A stretch of DNA of 48,937 nucleotides from contig JAGQYK010000021.1 in the NCBI GenBank assembly GCA_020436125.1, positions 1 through 48,937 on the forward strand, in the 5' to 3' direction. Source of the stretch: Cyclobacteriaceae bacterium (GTDB lineage: Bacteria; Bacteroidota; Bacteroidia; Cytophagales; Cyclobacteriaceae). The translations under genes were made by a program, and so were the position numbers. Shown here piece by piece: positions 8,400-19,023 of this stretch (position 1 is the stretch's first letter; every line of letters begins with the position of its first letter). Below the pieces are notes generated by a model. It had not been told where the DNA came from, searched no databases, and worked only from the letters and a program-made list of their open reading frames with translations.

Positions 8400-10043
8400 T
8401 TATTTTTTATAGACTACTTTACCTCCAACGATAGTGTATAGCACCGTTGTATTTTTAATATCCTCAACTGGAATGGTTAGGAGATCTTGGGAAAGGATTA
8501 CCATGTCACCCAATTTTCCTACCTCGAGGGTACCTTTATTATGTTCGCTATGGGAGGCATAAGAAGATCCATAGGTATAATACTTAATGGCATCTTCCAT
8601 CGATAATCGTTGTTCTTCATAGCGGGTTACAATATCGTAAATGATGTCTATTGGACTGAGCGAGCTTACAGGCCAATCGGTACTCCATGCCAACATTGTG
8701 TTATTGTCTAATAAAGTTCTCCACATATCTACTCGGTGACTTCGCTCTTTACCTAATCTTCTTTCCCTGTACTCCTGATTGCCAGTAATATGTGGTTGCA
8801 TAGAGGCAATTACACCTAGTTCTGCAAACCGTTTGGTATCGGGTAGAATGTTGACGGTATTGTGCTCAATGCGATGGCGGAGAGTTTTGTTTCCTGATGT
8901 TTTTTGAGCTTCCTCAATTGCATCCAATGCCCAGGTTACAGCCTTGTCTCCAATACCATGGATGGCAACTTGAAAATTGTTGTCATGGGCTTTTTGAACC
9001 AAAGCATTCAAGTCTTCTTTTTCGTAACGTCCAATACCGCTGTTTCCGGGATTATCTGCAAAAGGCTCATACATAAAGGCTGATAAGGCACCCAGTGATC
9101 CATCCATAAATATTTTTATCGGTCCAGTTTGAATCATATCATCACCATCAGATGTTTTGGCTCCTGCGGTTATTAATGAATCAAGTTGTATGGGTGCATA
9201 TCCAAGATAGGTTCTTATTGTCAGTTTATCTTTTGCTTTCATTTTTTGCAGCGTTGATAAACCCTCTTGGCCGGTAGTTAATGGCATTATTGTAATACTT
9301 GTTAACCCCAAGGAGTTGGCATGTTGCTGAGCCATTTCGAAAATAGCCTCCATATCGATGGGGTGGGGTATAGCATCTGTGGCAATGTCTTGTGCAGTTT
9401 CTTTTAAAATTCCGGTAGGCTCACCTGTTTGCTCATCAAAAACAATCTCACCTCCTTCTCTTTGATTTGTACCTTTTATTATACCGGCCTGTTTTAGGGC
9501 GAGGCTATTGAGCCAATAGGCATGACCACCCCCTCGGCTGAGTACAACCGGATTATCAGGAGTCACTTCATCCAATATTTCTTTTGTAGGCCATCCCACA
9601 CCTCCGAAAAGTTCAGCACTTGGAAAAGGGCCAACACCCCAAATAGGAGTTCCAGGAGGTATCTGTTTTTCTGTGATCCATTCACTCAGCCGATTCTTAA
9701 GTTCTTCAATTGTTTTTGATCCATTAAGGTTTACTTCTGTTAGCCTTTGGCCTCCCCAAAAAGCATGGGTATGAGAATCCACGAAACCAGGTAAAACAAG
9801 CTTTCCTCCAGCATCGATAACTTCAGTTTGATTACCCTTCATTTTTTCTATTTCTGCACTGGTACCGAGTGCCACAATCTTACCATCAAGAACAGCAATC
9901 GCCTCAGCAATTGGATTGGCTTCATCCACCGTATAGATTTTTGCATTGGTTACAATAAGATCTACGGAAGCCTCCTTGGTACACGAAAAAATGATTGTTG
10001 TTAAAAGGAGAAAGTACAACTTGGAAGAATGGATTCTGAGCAT
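8400..10043 (-). CDS. Lipoprotein YtcJ-like amidohydrolase
   Basis: A 547-residue Amidohydrolase_3 (YtcJ-like) metal-dependent hydrolase carried by a lipoprotein signal: hydrophobic segment then FSC with lipid-accepting Cys21. It should sit on the periplasmic side or the cell surface. The metal site begins with DSHTHAFWGG (His91, His93). Later family signatures include GGGHAYWLNS, HGIGDKAVTWALDA, RHRIEHN and the late metal Asp region AWSTDWPV, ending with GKLGDMVILSQD. The family acts on amides such as N-substituted formamides, and the substrate here is unknown. It is the last gene of a probable four-gene operon with an aminotransferase, a semialdehyde dehydrogenase and a second amidohydrolase of identical length. 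Confidence 0.88.
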   Translation of the reverse strand: MLRIHSSKLYFLLLTTIIFSCTKEASVDLIVTNAKIYTVDEANPIAEAIAVLDGKIVALGTSAEIEKMKGNQTEVIDAGGKLVLPGFVDSHTHAFWGGQRLTEVNLNGSKTIEELKNRLSEWITEKQIPPGTPIWGVGPFPSAELFGGVGWPTKEILDEVTPDNPVVLSRGGGHAYWLNSLALKQAGIIKGTNQREGGEIVFDEQTGEPTGILKETAQDIATDAIPHPIDMEAIFEMAQQHANSLGLTSITIMPLTTGQEGLSTLQKMKAKDKLTIRTYLGYAPIQLDSLITAGAKTSDGDDMIQTGPIKIFMDGSLGALSAFMYEPFADNPGNSGIGRYEKEDLNALVQKAHDNNFQVAIHGIGDKAVTWALDAIEEAQKTSGNKTLRHRIEHNTVNILPDTKRFAELGVIASMQPHITGNQEYRERRLGKERSHRVDMWRTLLDNNTMLAWSTDWPVSSLSPIDIIYDIVTRYEEQRLSMEDAIKYYTYGSSYASHSEHNKGTLEVGKLGDMVILSQDLLTIPVEDIKNTTVLYTIVGGKVVYKK

Positions 10044-10138
10044 GGTTAAATCGTTTTGAAGAATTCAATAAAGTGATTGATAATAAATATCAAGGCAGAT
10101 TTTGAAGGAGCTAGACTAACTGAAAAATTTATAGTTGA

Positions 10139-11473
10139 TCAATTACAATACTCATCTGCAATAGCAATAGCTTTTGAAATAATATCAAGTCCCTCGTCTA
10201 CTTGTTCTTTGTTGATGATAAGGGGAGGCGCAATGAAAATAAAATTCCAGCGTACAAAGGTAAACATGCCAAGTTCTCTGATTTTGGCTGCCATTTTATT
10301 CGTTACCTCCATTTGATCCGGTTTGGCGTTCCAGGGTGTAACGGGTTCTTTGGTCTTACGATTTTTTACCAGCTCTATACACCCTAGCAAACCTGTATTT
10401 CTAAAATCACCAATGCTTGGATGTCTGTCTTTCATTTTTTCAACTTCCTCTTCAATGTACTTTCCCATTTTCATGGTGTTGTCAAATAAACCATCACTCT
10501 CATAAATGTTAATTACTGCCAAAGCAGCCGCGCAAGAGAGGGGATGGGCCGAATAGGTTAGTCCGAGGGGTAAGGCTTTTTCATCGAAGTGATGGGCGAT
10601 TTTGTCGCTTACAATTACTCCACCTAAAGGAAGGTATCCGGAGGTCAGCCCTTTGGCCATACAAATGATATCGGGGGTAACCTCATGGTTATTAACACCA
10701 AACCATTTTCCAGTGCGGCCGAAGCCGCTCATTACTTCATCCGAGATGGTAAGGATGCCATATTTGTCTGCAATTGCTTTTACTTTTTTCCAATACCCCG
10801 GAGGGTATTTAATGCATCCCGATGATCCGGATTCCCCTTCCAATAAGATGGCAGCTATGCTCTCCGGGTTTTCATACTTGATTACTTGTTCCATGTGAGC
10901 CGCTGCGCGCTCACTGCATTCTTCTGGCGTAGTACTGTACCATGGACAACGGTAAAAGTAAGGATTTTCTACATGGATAAAATTAGGAGCCTGGTGAGCA
11001 TCTACGGGATGTTTACGAGGGTCACCACCTGCGGAAAATGCGCCATGAGTAGATCCGTGGTACGACCTGTAAAGTGAAATGATCTTTGATCTACCTGTAT
11101 ATACCCTGGCAATCTTAATTCCATTTTCAATGGCTTCAGCACCACCCAACGTAAAGAAGGTTTTGTTAAGTCCTTCCGGTGAAATTTCAGCTATTTTTTT
11201 TCCCAACTTGCCACGTATTTCTGTGGCAGCAGCCGGCACAATATAATTTACTTCACTCATCTGATCGATGATGGCGTTATTTACCCTTTTGTCACCATGC
11301 CCGATATTGACGTTCATCAATTGAGATGAAAAGTCTATAATTCTTTTCCCATTGGCCTCATGAAGATATATCCCTTCTGTTTTAACGATGTTAAGTGGAT
11401 TGAGTCCACCCTGTTTTGACCAGGCGAATAAGGTATGCTTAAGGTTATCTTGAAAGGCAGTAGTGCTTTGCAT
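10139..11473 (-). CDS. Class III PLP aminotransferase (omega-amino acid type)
   Basis: A 444-residue fold-type I aminotransferase of class III, which moves an amino group from an omega-amino acid such as beta-alanine or GABA to pyruvate or 2-oxoglutarate. Visible motifs are TFFTLGGAEAIENGIKIAR, the phosphate loop, YRSYHGSTHGA, DEVMSGFGRTGKWF with Asp245, and the PLP lysine in CMAKGLTSGYLPLGG (Lys274). It lies 25 bases downstream of a CoA-acylating methylmalonate-semialdehyde dehydrogenase on the same strand. That neighbour would oxidise the semialdehyde product of beta-alanine or 3-aminoisobutyrate, which supports those as substrates. Exact substrate cannot be told from sequence. Confidence 0.88.
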   Translation of the reverse strand: MQSTTAFQDNLKHTLFAWSKQGGLNPLNIVKTEGIYLHEANGKRIIDFSSQLMNVNIGHGDKRVNNAIIDQMSEVNYIVPAAATEIRGKLGKKIAEISPEGLNKTFFTLGGAEAIENGIKIARVYTGRSKIISLYRSYHGSTHGAFSAGGDPRKHPVDAHQAPNFIHVENPYFYRCPWYSTTPEECSERAAAHMEQVIKYENPESIAAILLEGESGSSGCIKYPPGYWKKVKAIADKYGILTISDEVMSGFGRTGKWFGVNNHEVTPDIICMAKGLTSGYLPLGGVIVSDKIAHHFDEKALPLGLTYSAHPLSCAAALAVINIYESDGLFDNTMKMGKYIEEEVEKMKDRHPSIGDFRNTGLLGCIELVKNRKTKEPVTPWNAKPDQMEVTNKMAAKIRELGMFTFVRWNFIFIAPPLIINKEQVDEGLDIISKAIAIADEYCN

Positions 11474-11498
11474 AAAGTAGTTGGTTATGATAAGTTTT

Positions 11499-12965
11499 TT
11501 AGCTCATCCAGTTGGTGCGTGCTTCCGGATTCCATTTAATGGTTGTCTTTTTCATTTGTGTCCAAAACTCTATTGAACTCTTACCGGTGATGTCCCCGGA
11601 TCCGAAACGAGATTCATTCCATCCACCAAATGAAAAGGGTTCGCGCGGTACTGGTACTCCAATGTTTACTCCAATCATTCCTGCACTTGCTTTTTCTGTC
11701 ACATATTTGGCGATGCCTCCACTTTGCGTAAAAACGGCAGCAGCATTTCCATAAGTTGAACGGTTTTCTATTTCAATAGCTTCATCTAAAGTTTTGGTTC
11801 TCATGATGGCCAACACTGGACCAAAGACTTCTTCTTTGGCAATGGCCATATCCGGGGTGACAAAGTCGATGATAGTTGGGCCTACATAAAACCCACCTTC
11901 TGATCCAGGTACAGTAACGTTGCGGCCATCAACTAATACTTTGGCACCGGCTTGTTCTGCTTCTGTTATGTATTTTTCGATTCTTTCTTTTGCAGCTTTA
12001 GAAATTACTGACCCCAGATTTTTACCAGGTATGATTTTTTTGGCTTCTTCGCATACTTTAGCAATAATGTGATCGATTTCACCAACACCCACCATAGCAG
12101 AAGCTGCCATACACCGCTGACCAGCACAGCCACTCATAGAAGCAGTGATATTTGAGGCGGTCATTTCCAGTTGCGCATCCGGCAAAACGATTAAGTGATT
12201 TTTTGCGCCACCAAGTGCTAAGCATCGTTTTAAATTTCCGGTAGCACGCTTGTACACAATCTTGGCCACTTTGGTAGAACCCACAAAAGAAACTGCTTTG
12301 ATGTCAGGGTGATCACAAATGCCTTCTACAATTTCTTGTGCTCCGTGCACCACGTTAAAAACTCCATCGGGGAGTCCTGCCTCTGTAAGTATTTCAGCAA
12401 TACGATTGGCGGTAAGGGGTACACTTTCCGAAGGTTTTAGAATCATACAATTCCCAAGAGTAAGAACATTGGGTATAGTCCAGTTGGGTACCATACAAGG
12501 AAAGTTGAAAGGAGTGATGCTGGCTACAACACCTAATGGAATTCTTTCCGTTTTGCAATCAACCCCTTTACTTACCTCCAGGATTTCTCCTGGTATGAGT
12601 TGTGGTAATGAAACGGCAAACTCACATAACTCAATCGCTTTATCAATTTCGGCTTCGGCTTCGCTTTTTATTTTTCCATTTTCAAGAGTGATCAATTCTG
12701 TGAGCTCGGCACGGTATTTTTGAAGTAGATTTCGATAATTAAAAATGATTTGAACCCTTTCCTTAATAGGCGTAGAAGACCAGGAAGGAAAGGCTTTGAC
12801 AGCAGCAGAAACGGCTTGATCCAGGGTATCCACACCTGAGATTGGAACTGTTGAAAGTAATGTTCCATCAAGCGGACTTACTACATCTAATTTTTTGCTG
12901 GGTGAATCTACAAAGTGACCACTGATATAGTTTCTTACTTCCGGAAATTTAAGTTCGACTGACAT
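11499..12965 (-). CDS. mmsA: CoA-acylating methylmalonate-semialdehyde dehydrogenase
   Basis: A 488-residue aldehyde dehydrogenase superfamily enzyme of the MMSDH (MmsA/IolA) branch. This branch oxidises methylmalonate or malonate semialdehyde with NAD+ and CoA, losing CO2 to give propionyl-CoA or acetyl-CoA. Branch-specific features are ITPFNFPCMVPNW, GGAKNHLIVLPDA and the catalytic cysteine in GQRCMAASA (Cys285). A general-base glutamate of ordinary aldehyde dehydrogenases is not needed in this branch. Length is normal and no signal peptide is seen, so it is cytoplasmic. It is in an operon between a Tat-exported amidohydrolase (41 bases upstream) and a class III aminotransferase (25 bases downstream), consistent with breakdown of a beta-amino acid. 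Confidence 0.92.
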   Translation of the reverse strand: MSVELKFPEVRNYISGHFVDSPSKKLDVVSPLDGTLLSTVPISGVDTLDQAVSAAVKAFPSWSSTPIKERVQIIFNYRNLLQKYRAELTELITLENGKIKSEAEAEIDKAIELCEFAVSLPQLIPGEILEVSKGVDCKTERIPLGVVASITPFNFPCMVPNWTIPNVLTLGNCMILKPSESVPLTANRIAEILTEAGLPDGVFNVVHGAQEIVEGICDHPDIKAVSFVGSTKVAKIVYKRATGNLKRCLALGGAKNHLIVLPDAQLEMTASNITASMSGCAGQRCMAASAMVGVGEIDHIIAKVCEEAKKIIPGKNLGSVISKAAKERIEKYITEAEQAGAKVLVDGRNVTVPGSEGGFYVGPTIIDFVTPDMAIAKEEVFGPVLAIMRTKTLDEAIEIENRSTYGNAAAVFTQSGGIAKYVTEKASAGMIGVNIGVPVPREPFSFGGWNESRFGSGDITGKSSIEFWTQMKKTTIKWNPEARTNWMS

Positions 12966-13006
12966 GTACGTGTTTTAAAACAAGTTTATTGACTACAAGT
13001 TAGTAA

Positions 13007-14650
13007 TTACGATTCGTATACCCATTGACCCCCAGCCATGGTTCTTTCAATTTTTAATTCCATGATTGTTCCGGGGTCTACCTTTGTTGGGTCTTTGCTG
13101 AGGACTACTAAATCGGCATACTTACCAATGGTGATCGATCCCTTCTTATTTTCTTCATAAGAAGCATACGCACCATGTTGTGTTCCTATAGTGATGGCTT
13201 CTTCAACGGACACTTTTTGATTGACACCCCATGATTTCCCTGTGTAGTCGGTTCGGGTCACAGAGGATTGGATAGCCATTAAGGGCTCATATGGACCGGG
13301 GGGATAATCGGAAGTTTGGGTAACCATGATTCCGGCATCCATAAAACTGCGCAGTGCAAACATATTCTTTAGCCGTTCTTCACCATAGTACTTCATTTTT
13401 TCTCCATGCCAATAAACGTAAGTAGAGAAAGGGCAGGGGATAGCTCCCAATGCTTTGATCCTTTTTACCAGATCGTCATTGATAAGCGTGCAGTGTTCCA
13501 GCCGGAATCTTGGATCCTTACGGGGAAATTCTTTTTGTAATCGTTCATACACAGAAAGTGTAATATCTATACCCACATCACCATTGGAGTGAACACCGAT
13601 TTGCCATCCGTTAGTATGTGCTTTTTTACAAACTTCATATAACTCTTCAGGTGTACTGGTGAGAAGCCCATAATCATCCTTGCTGCCGATGTAGGGTTTA
13701 GATAGTCGAGCGGTTCTTTCAGAAATTGATCCGTCTATGGCAGTTTTCATGGGTCCTACTTTCACCCATTCGTTGCCCAAACCAGTCTTTACTCCAGCTT
13801 CAATCATCCTATCCAGCCATCCATCTCGAATGAGTGCATAGACTCTTGTTTTGAGATCACCACGGTCATATGAATCCTGATACGCTTTCATGTCAAGGGT
13901 AGAGGCTCCAGCATCATGAGCAGATGTGATCCCTGATTTAGCAAGCATTGAGGACATAAGACTTACTCCTTCCACGAAATTTTCTTTTGTGGGCCTTGGG
14001 CGATCTGGAAATACGTCAGCGGCATTTTCTAATAGCCTTCCGTTAAGCTTACCGTCCTCCCTTTCAAACTTGCCTCCTGGAGGGTCCTTTACTTCCTCTG
14101 TTACTCCAGCCTTTTCGAAAGCCAAAGAATTAACAAAATTAGTATGGCCGCCCCGGTGATTGATAATAACGGGATGATTGGGCGCAGCCTCATCTAAATC
14201 CTTTCTACTTAAGTACCTTCCCTCTTTTGTTTTCGTGTCGTCATATTTGAAGCCATACACCCATTCACCCGGTGGTGTCTTGGCAGCTCTTTCTTTAACA
14301 GCCTTTTTAATTTTGTCAATGGAATCTAAACCACAATCGATGTCGGTCAGATGTCTCCTTCCTGAAGATGCAAAATGACAATGCGCATCGATAAAACCAG
14401 GAACGACAGTTCGACCTTCCAAATTAATGGATTGTGTCAAGGGCCCACTCAATGCCTTTATTTCATCATTGGTACCAACAGCTATTAACCGGTCGTTGGC
14501 AATGGCTACAGCTTGAGCCCTGGGTTTATTTTTATCAATGGTGATGAAATTACCATTATAAAGAATCAATTGCGGTTTTTCCCAAAGAAAAGGGATGGTT
14601 GCAATTCCTCCAGCCTTGAAAAGAAAGCTGCGCCTTGAGATATTTTCCAT
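13007..14650 (-). CDS. Tat-exported YtcJ-like amidohydrolase
   Basis: A 547-residue Amidohydrolase_3 protein with a twin-arginine start (SRRSFLFKAGG, Arg6-Arg7), which predicts folded export. The metal site begins with DAHCHFASSG (His90, His92). Further signatures are NHRGGHTNFVNSLAF, GVHSNGDVGIDITL, RLEHCTL and the late TQTSDYPPGP metal Asp region, then GKYADLVVLSKD. It is the first gene of the minus-strand operon and probably carries its promoter in the 132-base gap upstream. It has the same length as the lipoprotein amidohydrolase at the other end of the operon but uses a different export route and has diverged in sequence. Substrate unknown; an N-acylated or N-carbamoylated amino acid is a reasonable guess. 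Confidence 0.88.
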   Translation of the reverse strand: MENISRRSFLFKAGGIATIPFLWEKPQLILYNGNFITIDKNKPRAQAVAIANDRLIAVGTNDEIKALSGPLTQSINLEGRTVVPGFIDAHCHFASSGRRHLTDIDCGLDSIDKIKKAVKERAAKTPPGEWVYGFKYDDTKTKEGRYLSRKDLDEAAPNHPVIINHRGGHTNFVNSLAFEKAGVTEEVKDPPGGKFEREDGKLNGRLLENAADVFPDRPRPTKENFVEGVSLMSSMLAKSGITSAHDAGASTLDMKAYQDSYDRGDLKTRVYALIRDGWLDRMIEAGVKTGLGNEWVKVGPMKTAIDGSISERTARLSKPYIGSKDDYGLLTSTPEELYEVCKKAHTNGWQIGVHSNGDVGIDITLSVYERLQKEFPRKDPRFRLEHCTLINDDLVKRIKALGAIPCPFSTYVYWHGEKMKYYGEERLKNMFALRSFMDAGIMVTQTSDYPPGPYEPLMAIQSSVTRTDYTGKSWGVNQKVSVEEAITIGTQHGAYASYEENKKGSITIGKYADLVVLSKDPTKVDPGTIMELKIERTMAGGQWVYES

Positions 14651-14782
14651 ATGAGTAGCGTTAATGCGAGAAGATAATGAATAATAGTTGAGGTTTCAAT
14701 GAAAAAGATGTGACAGGTATAGATCATATTTAACTGCTTTTACTTTTATGCCACTGTCATAATTGAAATATTTGTTCTTCCT

Positions 14783-15277
14783 ATGGCCAAAGAAAAAACG
14801 TACCGTTTTGAGACACGATTAATAACAGTTCATGGTAGTTTTACCCACACCATTCTGGTAGTCCCTGATGAGATTATAGATTCACTTCCTTTGAAAGGCC
14901 GAGTAAGAACGAAGGGAACCATAAACAAAACGCCTTTTGCTTTGGCAATTCAGCATAAAAAGGATGGCTCCAGATTCTTTATGGTCAGCGCTCAGTTGAG
15001 GAGAACTGCTAAAATTGGATCGGGTGATCTGGTAAGCGTTATATTTTGGTTAGTTGACCCTGATGTAGTTGATGTACCGGAAGAACTACGGGCTGTATTG
15101 GATCAGGACGTAGAGGGTTTAAAATTGTGGAATACGTTTACCCCCGGAGTACAACGGGGGTTAGCCCATTATGTCAATTCTGTGAAAAATGTCGATAGCA
15201 GGATAAAACGAGCAATAGAAATTGTAGAAAAAGCTAAATACCGGCAACTTCATTTTCAAAAAAAGAAGGATGAATAA
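14783..15277 (+). CDS. DUF1905 and YdeI/OmpD-associated domain protein
   Basis: A 164-residue protein with an N-terminal DUF1905 domain (about 1-95), a small beta barrel seen in RFETRLI and FMVSAQLRRTAKIGSGD, and a C-terminal YdeI/OmpD-associated stretch (about 100-160) with PEELRAVLDQD and HYVNSVKNVDSRIKRA. This two-part arrangement is common in soil bacteria and Bacteroidota; the function is not established. No signal peptide or metal motif is visible. It is divergent from the Tat-exported amidohydrolase gene and sits 88 bases before an unrelated large exported protein. Confidence 0.85.
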   Translation: MAKEKTYRFETRLITVHGSFTHTILVVPDEIIDSLPLKGRVRTKGTINKTPFALAIQHKKDGSRFFMVSAQLRRTAKIGSGDLVSVIFWLVDPDVVDVPEELRAVLDQDVEGLKLWNTFTPGVQRGLAHYVNSVKNVDSRIKRAIEIVEKAKYRQLHFQKKKDE

Positions 15278-15365
15278 GATTCTTACTTACTTTCTTCCAC
15301 TCATGTACTTTCCTATTTGATAGAGTTGGAGAAAACTTAAATTGGTAACCCTAAAACAAAACATA

Positions 15366-18300
15366 ATGAGACAAATAACCCTCTTTTTACTATGCTTCTC
15401 CCTTGCCTTCTTATCGGAAGCGCAACGAAAAAAAAATCAACCGACAGCTGCTCCTGCTCCTGCACCTGCTAAAACAACCCAACTTGACAGTCATTTTAAA
15501 TCGCTTGTCTGGCGCAGTATTGGACCCTATAGAGGAGGAAGATCGGTGACTGCTACTGGTGTAGTCGGAGATCCTAATACTTACTATATGGGAAATACAG
15601 GAGGAGGAGTTTGGAAAACTCAAGATGCAGGTGTTTCATGGAGGAATGTTTCCGATGGGTTTTTTAAGACCGGATCAGTTGGGGCAGTGGCTGTTTCGCA
15701 AAGTGATCCTAATGTTGTTTATGTGGGAATGGGTGAACACGCTCCGCGTGGAGTAACTACCTCCTATGGAGATGGAGTTTACAAGTCAACCGATGCCGGT
15801 AAGACTTGGAAAAATATGGGTTTAGAGCTTACTCGTCATATTGCCAATATTCGTATTCATCCAAATAATCCTGATATCGTGTATGTGGCAGCGCAAGGTG
15901 CCTTGCATGGAGCAGCTCCGGAAAGAGGAGTATTTAAATCTGTGGATGGAGGTGTTACCTGGAAAAAGACCTTGTATGTAGATGAGAACACAGGTTGTTC
16001 TGACCTAAGTATGGATATGAACAATCCTCGCATTTTATATGCCGCTATGTGGGATCACAGAAGATTGCCATGGCAGGTCATCAGCGGTGGTAAAGGAAGT
16101 GGTTTATATAAATCTGTTGATGGTGGTGAGACATGGAATAAAATACAGAATGGATTACCTGATGAACTCGGTAAAATGAGTGTTTCAGTAAGTGGTGCTA
16201 ACTCAGACAAAGTATATGCACTTGTGGAAAGTAATACACACGATTGGAAAGGTGGGCTATTTGTTTCGATGAACGGAGGTAAGAATTGGAATCGCGTAAG
16301 CAAAGATCATCGTTTAACACAACGCGCCTGGTATTACATCGAAGTAATTGCTGATCCACAAAATGAGAACATCGTTTATGTACTTAATTCTCCAGGTTTA
16401 AAATCAATTGACGGAGGAAAGACCTGGACCCGTTTGTCGGGGACACATGGTGACTATCATCAGTTGTGGATCAATCCAAATAATAACAAGAACATGGTGA
16501 TTGCCAATGATGGTGGAGCAGCCATTACATTGAATCAGGGTGAAACATGGTCTACACAAAGCAATATGCCAACAGCCCAATTCTACCGTGTGAATACAGA
16601 TAATTTATTTCCTTACAATGTATATGGTGGACAACAAGATAATACATCTGTAAAAATTCAAAGCCGTAATGTGGGGGGCTACGCTATTGATGAACACAAT
16701 TGGCAAGCATCAGCTGGCGGAGAAAGCGCATTTCTTGCATTTGATCCTGAAAGCCCTCGCTATGTAATGGGAGGAAGCTATCAAGGAACAGTAGAGATGG
16801 TAGATACGGAAATTGGTGAAGGCAAAGGAGTAATGACGGCTCCAATTCAGTACCAAGCATTGCAGCCTAAGGATATGAAATACAGGTTCAACTGGAATGC
16901 ACCTATCGTATGGTCTAAGCATGAGAATGCATTTTATCACGGAGGTAATCATCTGTTGAAAACAAAGGACATGGGAAGGTTGTGGGAGGAGATATCACCT
17001 GACCTTACCCGAAACGAACAAAGTAAACTAGGGATAAGTGGTGTGCCTTATACCAACGAAGGGGCAGGTGGCGAAAACTACGGAACACTGGCTTATGTAA
17101 AAATTCACCCCAATGAAAAGGGTGTAATCTGGACGGGTAGTGATGATGGCCTGGTGCACATCACGCGTGATGAAGGAAAAACCTGGACCAATGTGACTCC
17201 AGCAGGCTTACCTGAGTGTCTTATCAATAGTATTGAGGTTTCTCCTCACGATAATGCAACAGCGTACATTGCAACTACCCGATATAAGTTCAATGATTTT
17301 TCGCCAGCGATATATAAAACTACAGATTACGGAAAATCCTGGACAAAGATATCCAACGGTATTCCTTATGGAGCTTTTACTCGTGTGGTGCGTGAAGATG
17401 ATGTTAGAAAAGACTTATTGTATGCAGGAACTGAAACTGGTTTTTATATTTCTTATGACGGTGGTAAAAACTGGAGTGCACTACAGTTGAATTTGCCGGT
17501 AGTGGCCATCACTGATATGATGATTCGTCAAGGAGATTTAGTAGCTTCTACACAGGGGCGTGCATTTTGGATTCTTGATGATCTTGGATTGCTTCGTCAG
17601 TACAATCCCTCTTTAACTGGGTTGCAACTTTACCAGCCAGATGATGCTGTTCGTGTTTCTGGGAGAAGTGCCTTTGATGGCACATTAGATGAGGATGATT
17701 TGGAGCAAAGTGCTGCTGCAGGAACCAATGCGCCTACAGGTGTAGTGATGTATTATACCCTTCCTGATGATGTGAAGGAAGGTGATGTCATTACCCTAGT
17801 AATTACAGATTCAAACGGACAGGAAGTTCGGAGTTATTCTTCCCAAAAGGATAAAGACTTTATCTCGTATCCAGGTGGACCCAATGCAGACCCTGTACTA
17901 CCGGTGAAAAAAGGAATGAACAGATTTGTTTGGGATATGCGTTATCCAACTGTATTAGGAGCTCCTCGTGTATTTATTGAAGGAAGGTATAATGGACACA
18001 AGGCCTCTCCTGGAAAATACCAAGCTGTGCTAAAAATGGGGGGGCAGGAGCGCACTGTTGCGTTTAATATCTTACCCCACCCAGGGATAAAGGCAACCGA
18101 TGCCGAATATCAGGAGCAGCATGTTACAATGCTGGCAATAGAAAAAGGACTCAATGAAATTCATGGGGCAGTAAACAGAATAGCTGCAGCGCGTGAGCAG
18201 ATCACAAGTCTGGTTAAGATTCTTGAGGATAAGTCTGAATCAAAGGAATTAGTAGAAGCAGGAAAAGCCTTAGTGAAGAAAATGGAGGAGTGGGACTCAA

Positions 18301-18563
18301 AGCTGGTTCAACGTAAAGCAGAGAGTAATGATGATATTATCAATTTTGTAAATATGCTTAGTGCGGATTACATTTTTCTTAAAGGTGAATTGGATACCAA
18401 TATCCCATACGTTACTCAGGGTGTAAAGGATCAATTGGCGGCACTGGATGCTCGTTGGCAACCCTTGAAAGCACAATACGATTCGTTTGTACAAAAAGAA
18501 ATCGTGACGTTCAATAATCAGTGTAATGGAGCTAACATTGGCAAAGTAACATTGCCCAAGTAG
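15366..18563 (+). CDS. Large exported Asp-box (BNR/sortilin-like) propeller protein
   Basis: A 1065-residue protein with a signal peptide ([19 protein letters not shown]) and a Pro/Ala linker, then at least ten Asp-box repeats of S/T-x-D-x-G-x-T-W type, such as [27 protein letters not shown] and ITRDEGKTW. These build one or two beta propellers of the VPS10/sortilin or xyloglucanase-like fold. The last 300 residues are a separate, partly helical domain without the repeats. Such proteins are abundant in Bacteroidota and mostly uncharacterised; some resemble glycosidases or protease-like propellers, and no catalytic residue can be assigned. A second copy is at 40003. The start at 15366 is preferred to 15342 because it gives a normal signal peptide. 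Confidence 0.85.
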   Translation: MRQITLFLLCFSLAFLSEAQRKKNQPTAAPAPAPAKTTQLDSHFKSLVWRSIGPYRGGRSVTATGVVGDPNTYYMGNTGGGVWKTQDAGVSWRNVSDGFFKTGSVGAVAVSQSDPNVVYVGMGEHAPRGVTTSYGDGVYKSTDAGKTWKNMGLELTRHIANIRIHPNNPDIVYVAAQGALHGAAPERGVFKSVDGGVTWKKTLYVDENTGCSDLSMDMNNPRILYAAMWDHRRLPWQVISGGKGSGLYKSVDGGETWNKIQNGLPDELGKMSVSVSGANSDKVYALVESNTHDWKGGLFVSMNGGKNWNRVSKDHRLTQRAWYYIEVIADPQNENIVYVLNSPGLKSIDGGKTWTRLSGTHGDYHQLWINPNNNKNMVIANDGGAAITLNQGETWSTQSNMPTAQFYRVNTDNLFPYNVYGGQQDNTSVKIQSRNVGGYAIDEHNWQASAGGESAFLAFDPESPRYVMGGSYQGTVEMVDTEIGEGKGVMTAPIQYQALQPKDMKYRFNWNAPIVWSKHENAFYHGGNHLLKTKDMGRLWEEISPDLTRNEQSKLGISGVPYTNEGAGGENYGTLAYVKIHPNEKGVIWTGSDDGLVHITRDEGKTWTNVTPAGLPECLINSIEVSPHDNATAYIATTRYKFNDFSPAIYKTTDYGKSWTKISNGIPYGAFTRVVREDDVRKDLLYAGTETGFYISYDGGKNWSALQLNLPVVAITDMMIRQGDLVASTQGRAFWILDDLGLLRQYNPSLTGLQLYQPDDAVRVSGRSAFDGTLDEDDLEQSAAAGTNAPTGVVMYYTLPDDVKEGDVITLVITDSNGQEVRSYSSQKDKDFISYPGGPNADPVLPVKKGMNRFVWDMRYPTVLGAPRVFIEGRYNGHKASPGKYQAVLKMGGQERTVAFNILPHPGIKATDAEYQEQHVTMLAIEKGLNEIHGAVNRIAAAREQITSLVKILEDKSESKELVEAGKALVKKMEEWDSKLVQRKAESNDDIINFVNMLSADYIFLKGELDTNIPYVTQGVKDQLAALDARWQPLKAQYDSFVQKEIVTFNNQCNGANIGKVTLPK

Positions 18564-18583
18564 TAGACTTATAAGTTGAATTC

Positions 18584-18619
18584 AAAAGCCATTCCGGGTC
18601 AACCCGGATGGCTTTTTTT
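18584..18619 (+). terminator. Rho-independent terminator after the Asp-box gene
   Basis: AAAAGCCAT pairs exactly with ATGGCTTTT, continued inward past one unpaired T by CCGGG/CCCGG, and followed by T residues to 18619. This is a strong intrinsic terminator 20 bases after the stop codon. Confidence 0.9.
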
Positions 18620-18642
18620 AATTATATTAATTGAATAAAAAA

Positions 18643-18990
18643 ATGTGGTCTACTTTCTCAAAAGCAACTAAAGTTTCTATCATTGGTTTTATAACCACTG
18701 GTATGTTGGGTTTGTTTAGCATGGGTGCACTTGGGTACGGGCTTTACTACACAGTTCTTCCTGTATTGGGTGATAGGATTGATGAACTTCATGGAGATGC
18801 CACGTGGCCTTCATTGATTCTCGCTGGTATGGTATGGTCCATCGCTTTTCTTATGGCAGGAGGGATATTTGCTGTTCTTTCAAAGAGGAAATTTCCTTCT
18901 TTTGTACTTTATCTTAGCTATGTGGTAGTACTATGGTTATGGGCGTTGGTGGTGTGGTATGCAATAATTGATTTTCGGATTGTCAGTTAA
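18643..18990 (+). CDS. Small membrane protein, three helices
   Basis: A 115-residue protein of no family I recognise. Three hydrophobic segments are visible: about 13-42 (long, glycine rich), 56-78 and 84-108. The loop between the first two (DRIDELHGDATW) is polar. The ATG at 18643 (MWSTFSK) was chosen over a TTG at 18631 four codons earlier, as ATG is far more common. It starts 24 bases after a terminator and ends 33 bases before the UDG-family gene, so the two could share a transcript. No function is proposed. Confidence 0.65.
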   Translation: MWSTFSKATKVSIIGFITTGMLGLFSMGALGYGLYYTVLPVLGDRIDELHGDATWPSLILAGMVWSIAFLMAGGIFAVLSKRKFPSFVLYLSYVVVLWLWALVVWYAIIDFRIVS

Positions 18991-19023
18991 AGTTCAAGTA
19001 AAATGATTTGCTATTTTTAATGA

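Noticed and set aside
10602-10898. 98-residue open frame opposite the class III aminotransferase
   Set aside because: Antisense shadow of a conserved gene; proline- and serine-rich translation with no known motif.
12319-12723. 134-residue open frame on the plus strand inside the dehydrogenase gene
   Set aside because: It lies opposite a strongly conserved aldehyde dehydrogenase and its translation has no domain or signal. It is an antisense shadow.
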